Source: Artocarpus heterophyllus (taxonomy: Eukaryota > Streptophyta > Magnoliopsida > Rosales > Moraceae). Taken from it: a stretch of 64,000 nt of DNA. The notes below the pieces were generated by a model that saw nothing but the letters and a program-made list of their open reading frames with translations, was not told the origin of the DNA and made no database searches. Shown piece after piece: positions 57,917 to 64,000 of this stretch. The DNA lies in NCBI GenBank assembly GCA_025403435.1, contig CM046348.1, positions 22,441,899 to 22,505,898 on the forward strand, written 5' to 3'. Numbering within the stretch: the stretch's first letter is position 1; the number at the start of each line of letters is the position of its first letter. The position numbers and the translations under genes were made by a program.

Positions 57917-59746
57917 ATGCTAGCTTTTTTCAAAAGCGTGTTACAACCTCTAAGACTAGACACGGTGTTGAGGAGTGAGGAGCACTACGATTGCAGAGTG
58001 TCGAAGAAATCAAAGTATGAGTATTATGCAAAGTTCATTCAAGACCACCTAGACCCAGACGATGTGCAGTGGTTTAGAGGCACCCAATTTGGCCATGTAT
58101 TGGATGTGGCCCAAAATTTTCAACATTCTGGGCAGTTGTTATGGTCGTTGGTGTTGTGGATGGCAACAGTGAACTCTGAGAATGAATTTTGGATGGTGGT
58201 TAATCGTGTTCCAGTTAGGTACACGTTGAAGGATTTGTGTTGCTAACATGATTATGTTGCGGTGATGAGTATCTTGTTCTTGACGAAGTTGATGAGGATG
58301 AGGGGGATGAGGAAGATGAGGATGATAGTACTCCACCTTTTATGCATAGGCATTGGCCGAAGAACATAGAAATTTCCATCTATGATGTTATCGAGAAGAT
58401 GGAATAGAACATTGAAGCCATAGACAATTTAGAGAAGAGGAAGATGGTAGCTTGATTTTTGTCATTGGTGTTTTGATGGTCAACGACAAAAATTGCATGA
58501 AAATCAAAGCACAGTTCCTAACTTTGGTTGATAACATGATGCTTTCTATGCCTATCCTTGGGGCCGAGAGTCCTTTAAGTATTCAGTCAAGCAACTGAAA
58601 AAGGATATAAGGAGTAAGTGTGGAATGCAACATTCACTTTCAATAGATTATACTAGTTTGTATTTGATATCGCATTTATCGTTTTATATTTGATATAATA
58701 TTTGATCCAAAATTTAATTTTGGTTTAGGTATTTGCTTATGAGTGCATCCCTGCGGTGGCAAACAGATTGGCTACCCCCGTACCTATAGAAGATCCTATG
58801 CTTCGAATGTGTTGTTGGAAGACAATAAAGTGGAAGGGTGCAGCCAATCCTTCAAGGGTTGAGATAAACAATTTAATAGAATGGTCATAGGTTAGTGTCT
58901 ACCTACTACTCATGTAATTATTTATAATAAGTAAAACAAACATGGTCTTAACAAGAATTTTTTTAATTTGTTTTACAGGATATTCGTAGCATTTTGTTTG
59001 CTACGAATGAGGAGATGAGAGACCCATGGATGGTCAATTTTAGACCTTTTGTGGGAAAAAACTGTTGATCCAATTATAAGCCAATTGACCGAGATTCTTG
59101 ATCTAGGAGAGCGCTTAGTTTTTGGCCATGAGCATCTGGAGCATATTTCTCCCTCTATTGATCAAGATGCGCCATCAACATATAAACATCAGGAGGCTCC
59201 TCTTAGAGTAGTGCGGCTTGAAAATGAGGTAAAAGCCATCAGGAAAAAGCAAGAAGCCATGATAAGAGAAATGGCTTTGGGGTTTGAGCAATTAAAACAA
59301 CATATTTTTGACCAATTCAAACATTGGTCAAAAATTATGCTGTCAATAGGACATCAAGAGCACCTTACAGTAAGGGTTATGATGGGTTTACTATGCCTCA
59401 ACTGTGCACTACACCCCTGCATAAAGAAGGATTGCCACACTTATCTCCCTCACCTCGTCCCTCACCTTGCACTACGTCTCAACCTCACACTACGCCCTTG
59501 CCTGAAGATGAATCACCTTTTGTTTCCTCACCTCGCACTACTCCTATACCTAAAGCTAGATCACTGCACTTATCGAGCTCACTCAAGGAAGCTTCGCCCC
59601 AACCTTGCAATACGGTTGTGCCTGATCTATGTCATACACCATCCGTTCTTTCCTCGCCTCATAGAACACCCTCGCCTCGCTCACCTCCTCCTATAAATTT
59701 CACTGATATAGTGGTACATAATGAAGAACTAGAGCCACTAAAATAG
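57917..59746 (+). pseudogene. DUF1985-type gene of a MULE (Kaonashi-like), broken
   Basis: 57917-58246 reads like the DUF1985 domain found in plant proteins carried by Ulp1-containing Mutator-like elements (FRGTQFGHVLDV, SGQLLWSLVL, ENEFWMVVNRVPVRYTLKDL). An acidic run follows (about 58285-58335). Then come a TAG near 58407, a segment WGRESFKYSVKQLKKDI (about 58558-58608), and a second segment (VFAYECIPAVANRLATPVP, 58727 on) after a likely intron. A further intron (about 58891-58979, ending TTTTACAG) precedes a coiled-coil stretch (59049-59330) and a Pro/Ser/Thr-rich tail in another frame (59420-59746). The usual C-terminal Ulp1 protease is not seen. Several frame changes and stops make it a pseudogene or a gene with exon limits I cannot set. 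Confidence 0.6.
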
Positions 59747-60232
59747 AAAGACTGTAGAGGATCAGAAAAAGATCACAATATATGCAAACTCCATATATTG
59801 ATCCTAGAAGAAAATGATTATAGTTTTGTCATATATATAAAGAACACTGTAATTGTTTGGATTATGTTTGTAGGTTTTCTAATTTATGGATTATTTTTGC
59901 AGGTTTTGTAGCTGTCTAGATTGTGTTTGCAGGTTTTAGATATTGTTTAATATAAGTCATTATGCTGTCAAAATTTTTTTGGAGAAAAAAAAAACAAAGC
60001 AACTTTTCCTATATTTTGCACAAACGGTTATGGAGAAATGACAAACTTTGTAGACTAATATGCAGAAATGAAAGTAATACTTTTTGTTAATAAGTGTTTA
60101 TTTGTAAACTAATATTTTTTGGTCATGAAGAATTGACACACTCTGCATAATGAAAAGATTATTTTGGGCATTTGATGGCCCTAGCTTGAAATTTTGACAA
60201 TATCCTTATAAATTCAAAAAAATTAGAATAAA
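59747..60232. other. 3' flank of the DUF1985-type gene
   Basis: AT-rich. A phrase TTTGCAGGTTTT recurs three times at 59870-59935. From 60075 a block starts (TAAGTGTTTATTTGTAA) that recurs at 60540 and 61078. Confidence 0.5.
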
Positions 60233-61400
60233 AGATGAGGTCGATGTGAGGTCGATATCATGTCTACATATGTAGACCTTACATCAAACCTGTATCGACC
60301 CTATGTCGAACGTGTATCTAAATGGGGTCTGCATGTGTCGACCCATGTAGATAGTATGTAGACCCCATATGAGGTCGACATGAGGTCTACATGGCATCTG
60401 ATCTATGTATAGAGAAAAAGACAAGACAAGTACAAGTTCTCAATCTAATGTTCACAATTGCAGAAACCTCTCCACCTACAACGTGGTCCTCATCAATATT
60501 GAGCTTGTTGCAGAATCAAAGTAATGATTTTTGTTAGTAAGTGTTTATTTGTAAGCTAATATATTTTGACCAAAAAAATAGGACTAAAAACAAAAGGTCT
60601 ACATGAGGTCGATATGGAGTTGATATGAGGTCTACATATGTAAACCCTATGTCGACCCTATGACAAACCTAAATCTACATGGGGTCTACATGTGTTGACC
60701 CATGTACACACCATGTAGACCCCATATGGGGTCGATTTCCTTGCTTGATCTTGTGCTCTTGCTCCCTTTCTTCACTTTATCTTCAACCTACATAAATTGA
60801 GGCAAACATTTATAAATATGGCCATTTCAAGTTATTTTTCTCAAGAACTTAGCATTACTCAAAAAAATTTAATTAAAAAAAGAGAGGTCGATGTGAGGTC
60901 TCGATAAGAGGTCTACATATGTAGACCCTATGTCGATCTTGTATCGACCCATATTGACCTCATATAATTCAAATAGACCCCAATGTATCTGTCTTCACAT
61001 GGCATCTGATCTATGTCCACTGTTGCAGAAACCTCTCCACCTACAACGTCCTCCTCATCAATATTGAGCTAAGATATAATAAGTGTTTATTTGTAAACTA
61101 AGATATTTTGGTTATGGAGAATTAACATACTTTGCATAATGAAAAGATCAGTTGGGCCATTTGATGTGGCCTTAGCTGAAATTTTGACAATATCCCTTAC
61201 AAATTCAAAAAATATGGAAAAAAAAAAAAAACATAGGTCGATGTGAGGTCGATATGAGGTCTACATATGTAGACCCTATGTCGAACCTGCATCGACTCAA
61301 ATCAACCTCATATATTTCAAAAATTATAGAAAAATTATAATTATATAGACCTTATGTTGACTCTTTATCGACCCAGGCATTAGAGTGAGTCCGACTTGAC
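60233..61400. repeat. array of palindromic GGTCTACATATGTAGACC-type sites in a higher-order repeat
   Basis: Four blocks (about 60233-60420, 60595-60740, 60885-61020, 61232-61400) each carry GGTCGATRTGAGG followed by a palindrome: 60262-60277 (16 bp perfect), 60629-60646 (one mismatch), 60910-60927 (18 bp perfect) and 61258-61275 (18 bp perfect). Two blocks also carry the inverted pair GGGGTCTACATG/CATGTAGACCCC. The blocks are separated by a repeated spacer (TAAGTGTTTATTTGTAAACTAA; CTCCACCTACAACG). No ORF spans the array. Confidence 0.85.
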
Positions 61401-61669
61401 GTGTGCATCTAAAATGTTATATTTGTACATTTTTTAATCTCATGTGTTAACTCTCATCCTTGTAATGGGTTGAATACTAAAAAAGAGGAAGATAATGTTC
61501 TTTTGAAAATGTTCCTTCTCATGTGATGATTCTTAAACATGGAACAAGTAGAGCAATCCCACATGCATAATTTTTCTTAAAATATGATAATTGTATAGTT
61601 ATATATGATTAGGTGAATTTTCGCTTAACAAGACACCAAGATCTACATGGTTTCACATGGGATGGATGT

Positions 61670-62140
61670 GGGGTCTACACCCCATATCCACCCTGTTCCT
61701 TTGTACTTATTCATCTCATTCAATAGCATTCTAAGGAGGTCGATACCATATGGACTCAATATCGACCTTGTTCTTTTATACTCGTACATCTCATTCAGCA
61801 GCATTATAAGGAGGTCGATATCATGTAGACCCTATATCAACCCCGTTCTTTGTACTCCTACATCTCATTCAACAGCATTATAAGGAAGTCGATACCATGC
61901 AGACCCCATATCAACCTTATTCTTTTGTACTTGTGCATCTCATTCAACAGCATTATAAGGAGGTCGATGCCATGTAGACCCCATATCGACCTGGTTCTTT
62001 GTACTCGTACATCTCATTCAACAGCATTATAAAAAAGTCGCTACCATGTAGACTCCATATCAACCCTGTTCTTCTGTTCTTTTGTTCTTATACATTTTAT
62101 TCAACAACATTATAAGGAGGTCGATACCATGTATTGACCC
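61670..62140. repeat. 74-75 bp tandem repeat, about six copies
   Basis: The marker AAGGAGGTCGATA starts at 61733, 61808, 61882, 61957, 62031 (mutated) and 62114. Each unit reads AAGGAGGTCGATACCATGTAGACCCCATATCGACC, in two parts of the same dyad type as the neighbouring array, then TTGTACTCGTACATCTCATTCAACAGCATTAT. The last unit is stretched to 83 bp by TTCTTTTG insertions. Confidence 0.9.
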
Positions 62141-62297
62141 CGTTAAATTCTGAAAGCATAACGACTTAATTTAATCAAAATCTGAAAAAACCCTATATAA
62201 AACAATATGGAACAAGACAATAATGATATTAAATGGAACAATTAACAATTAATTCATTGAAAACATAAAAGTCATTATCTCTTAGCAACAAATGAAA

Positions 62298-62897
62298 TCA
62301 AGAAATTGGCGTATTCCTACAAGTCTTTTGATAATGTCCATATTGTCCGCATCTAGCGCATTTGTTTCTTCTTTGCATGGTGCTCTCGCTTGTACTTGGA
62401 ATTCTTTTCTGTTTTGACCTACCGCATCTTCGCTTAACATTAGGCGGTAAAGCAGCATCAACAAAACATTCATCATCTGGCAGATTTCTCTGAATTTCTT
62501 CTACATTAGTAGAAGTCGAGGCAATCTCCTCTCGAACTACAATATCCCGTTTAACAGAATTCATATCTTCTTCTTCTTCCACCTGAACATGTAGAGGTAC
62601 TATGTTACCAATGTACTTAAGTAACCCCATAAAAACTAACAGGTCATCATCATCAGAAATTCTAATCAGCTTCATCTTATCAGAGTGTTTTGGCGGCATG
62701 TACGTTATCTTCAATGACTTATTTCCATGATCAATTCTAGCTTTTGTACAAATCTTGTTAATTAACATGCTCAACTTAGGACTCTCTTCTTCTAACATAA
62801 CTCCTTTCATTTCACTTTGTGCCTCACACCACACCCAACGAGTTTCCAGCTCATTCCAATGTCCACCAACGTCGAAATAAATTAGTAACAGAGCCAT
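62298..62897 (-). CDS. MULE transposase derivative: N-terminal PB1-like part joined to C-terminal zinc knuckle
   Basis: An uninterrupted 199-codon frame starts at the ATG at 62897. Residues 1 to about 110 (FDVGGHWNELETRWVW, IRISDDDDLLVFM) resemble the PB1-like N-terminal domain of plant MuDR-type transposases. Residues 155-199 (GRSKQKRIPS, then NKCARCGQYGHYQKTCRN) match the usual transposase C-terminus with a CX2CX4HX4C knuckle. The DDE catalytic domain and the SWIM finger that normally lie between, several hundred residues, are absent. An acidic linker (EEEEDMNS) takes their place. It is either an internally deleted non-autonomous transposase or a separate DNA-binding protein. The frame is intact, unlike most others in this window. 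The array of palindromes ends 158 bases downstream. Confidence 0.65.
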   Translation of the reverse strand: MALLLIYFDVGGHWNELETRWVWCEAQSEMKGVMLEEESPKLSMLINKICTKARIDHGNKSLKITYMPPKHSDKMKLIRISDDDDLLVFMGLLKYIGNIVPLHVQVEEEEDMNSVKRDIVVREEIASTSTNVEEIQRNLPDDECFVDAALPPNVKRRCGRSKQKRIPSTSESTMQRRNKCARCGQYGHYQKTCRNTPIS

Positions 62898-63109
62898 TTA
62901 GTTATCGAACTGCAAAATAAATAAATAAATAAATAACGAAATTTAGGCTAGGCCTCAATTCTAGTTCAATCAAAATATGCTATTAACAATTCCAATCCAA
63001 ACAATACAATTAGCTAAACATTGCATAGATATACAGTTCGCAGAAATTATGCTATTAACAATTACATAAATATATAGATTTTATCCAAAATTCAAAGAAT
63101 CAAACAAGT

Positions 63110-63690
63110 AATGACCTACTAACAAGAACTCCTAAACTTTTTAGTTTCATTTTTGCATTAACAAAAGGCTTCTCTACTTGGCATTCACTAGCAATGGCCT
63201 TGTCCAACTGCGACCGTAGCTGCCGAACAAAAATTACTCTATTTTGGTTAGCGTATGTAAGTTATGGTTTATGAGCCAACTAGAACCAACATATAGGTAT
63301 ATTTTTATGTCTTAATGTCTGATCCTCAATGCACATTGTCATCGGCAAAAAGATATAATACAGTTTTAGAACAAAAGATAATACCAATTGACAAAGAAAA
63401 AAATGGGAAACATAATTGTGACCTTATCTATCGCCGTCATGCTAGTAATGGAATCCTCACTTGGACTGTCATTTGAATCCTTTTTAGCTCCCCACCAAAC
63501 AATGTAATTTGACAAACATAATTAAGTTATAAATAAATTAAGTCTATTTTAAGTAACTATAAAGTAAAGTCATACCAATAAATACAAAAGTCTAATTTCA
63601 GATTGAGGGCCTAAAATCTGTACAATGCTTTTGGGGAGCCCCATCAACACATAAAATAGTTTGGAAATTCTTGTAACATGGGCAATGCTG
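63110..63690 (-). pseudogene. candidate exons of an unrecognised minus-strand gene
   Basis: Three less AT-rich patches look like exons on the minus strand: about 63690-63598 (HCPCYKNFQTILCVDG), about 63510-63421 (VWWGAKKDSNDSPSEDS) and 63230-63110 (LRSQLDKAIASECQVEKP). The second and third join in frame through a good GT (after GATAAG) and AG (TTTTTGTTCGGCAG) pair and give a helical, possibly coiled-coil C-terminus. I do not recognise the family. Small GRF-finger and coiled-coil proteins next to MULE transposases are known, but the finger is not clear here. The first patch ends in a stop, so it may be separate. Confidence 0.35.
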
Positions 63691-64000
63691 CATTAAATGG
63701 AAAAAATTGACTTTCTCAACTAATCAAGTAAAATATCTATCATTCTCCTTTGTGGTTACAAACCATTTTGGTAATGTCTCTCGACTTGGAAATGTGCAGG
63801 TTGTGCATATTATTCTTTTAAAAAGAAAAAAAGAAAAAAATCATCCACGTCACAAGCTCTTATTTTTTCAGTCCCTCTTGATCAATATAAGCTGCTTTGA
63901 CATGATTATCTAAGCAAAATGGCAATGGCAACTCAGCAGCTGAAGACTCCATATCAAGGACAAATTAAACAGAATTTTTAAGTTGTAACAGAACATAAGA
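63691..64000. other. right end of window; no gene supported
   Basis: A short plus frame (63707-63913) has no recognisable domain. A MAMATQQ start at 63922 closes after about 20 codons. Confidence 0.4.

Noticed and set aside
59049..59696. 215-codon plus ORF taken as a single gene
   Set aside because: Its first third looks like a coiled coil, but the rest (PHLVPHLALRLN-type) is the wrong frame of the Pro/Ser-rich tail read better in the overlapping frame 59324-59746. It is treated as one broken gene.
61670..62140. CRISPR-like array
   Set aside because: The units are contiguous 74-75 bp tandem repeats without unique spacers, in plant nuclear DNA.

Overview
The window is nuclear DNA of a flowering plant, most likely a eudicot. 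It is AT-rich and packed with nested LTR retrotransposons and MITE-like DNA elements. The few cellular genes are plant-type: a three-exon xyloglucan endotransglucosylase/hydrolase (XTH) and a mitochondrial-type HPPK-DHPS folate gene remnant. No bacterial, plastid or tRNA/rRNA features were recognised.

Left part (1-40994) is a tandem segmental duplication. Window base 1 aligns with base 26837, and the two units run in parallel to about 19306 in unit A and 40994 in unit B. Each unit holds, in order, a decayed long-LTR Ty1/copia element, the tail of an older LTR, a fold-back element, an XTH gene, a CACTA-like fragment, a 530-bp tandem repeat split by a hAT-like element, a gypsy fragment and the head of the older LTR. 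Unit A ends at about 22200, where the repeat junction can be read directly. The XTH of unit B (34779-35865) is intact by eye. The XTH of unit A is dead: a young 5.29-kb copia element on the minus strand (8351-13638, TSD TTCCA) sits in exon 2, and exon 1 lacks 15 nt coding for a conserved loop.

A 100-N assembly gap (40995-41094) separates unit B from unrelated sequence.

Right part (41095-64000) is a transposon and pseudogene region. It starts with a decayed capsid-like remnant of an endogenous pararetrovirus (Caulimoviridae-like), followed by a family of small Tourist-like MITEs. An HPPK-DHPS pseudogene is split by a 1.93-kb solo copia LTR (TSD AGAAA/AGAAG). Inverted, truncated LTRs related to the copia elements of the left part occur here too. 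From about 57.9 kb on, the sequence looks like the inside of a large Mutator-like (MULE) element or MULE cluster: a broken DUF1985-type gene on the plus strand, an intact 199-codon minus-strand ORF with the ends but not the catalytic core of a MULE transposase, and candidate exons of another minus-strand gene. Between them lie arrays of palindromic GGTCTACATATGTAGACC-type sites and a 74-75 bp tandem repeat.

The only cellular protein-coding gene likely to work is the unit B XTH. The palindrome array with its flanking MULE-type genes (56.5-62.9 kb) is the least explained structure and the best candidate for something not yet described.
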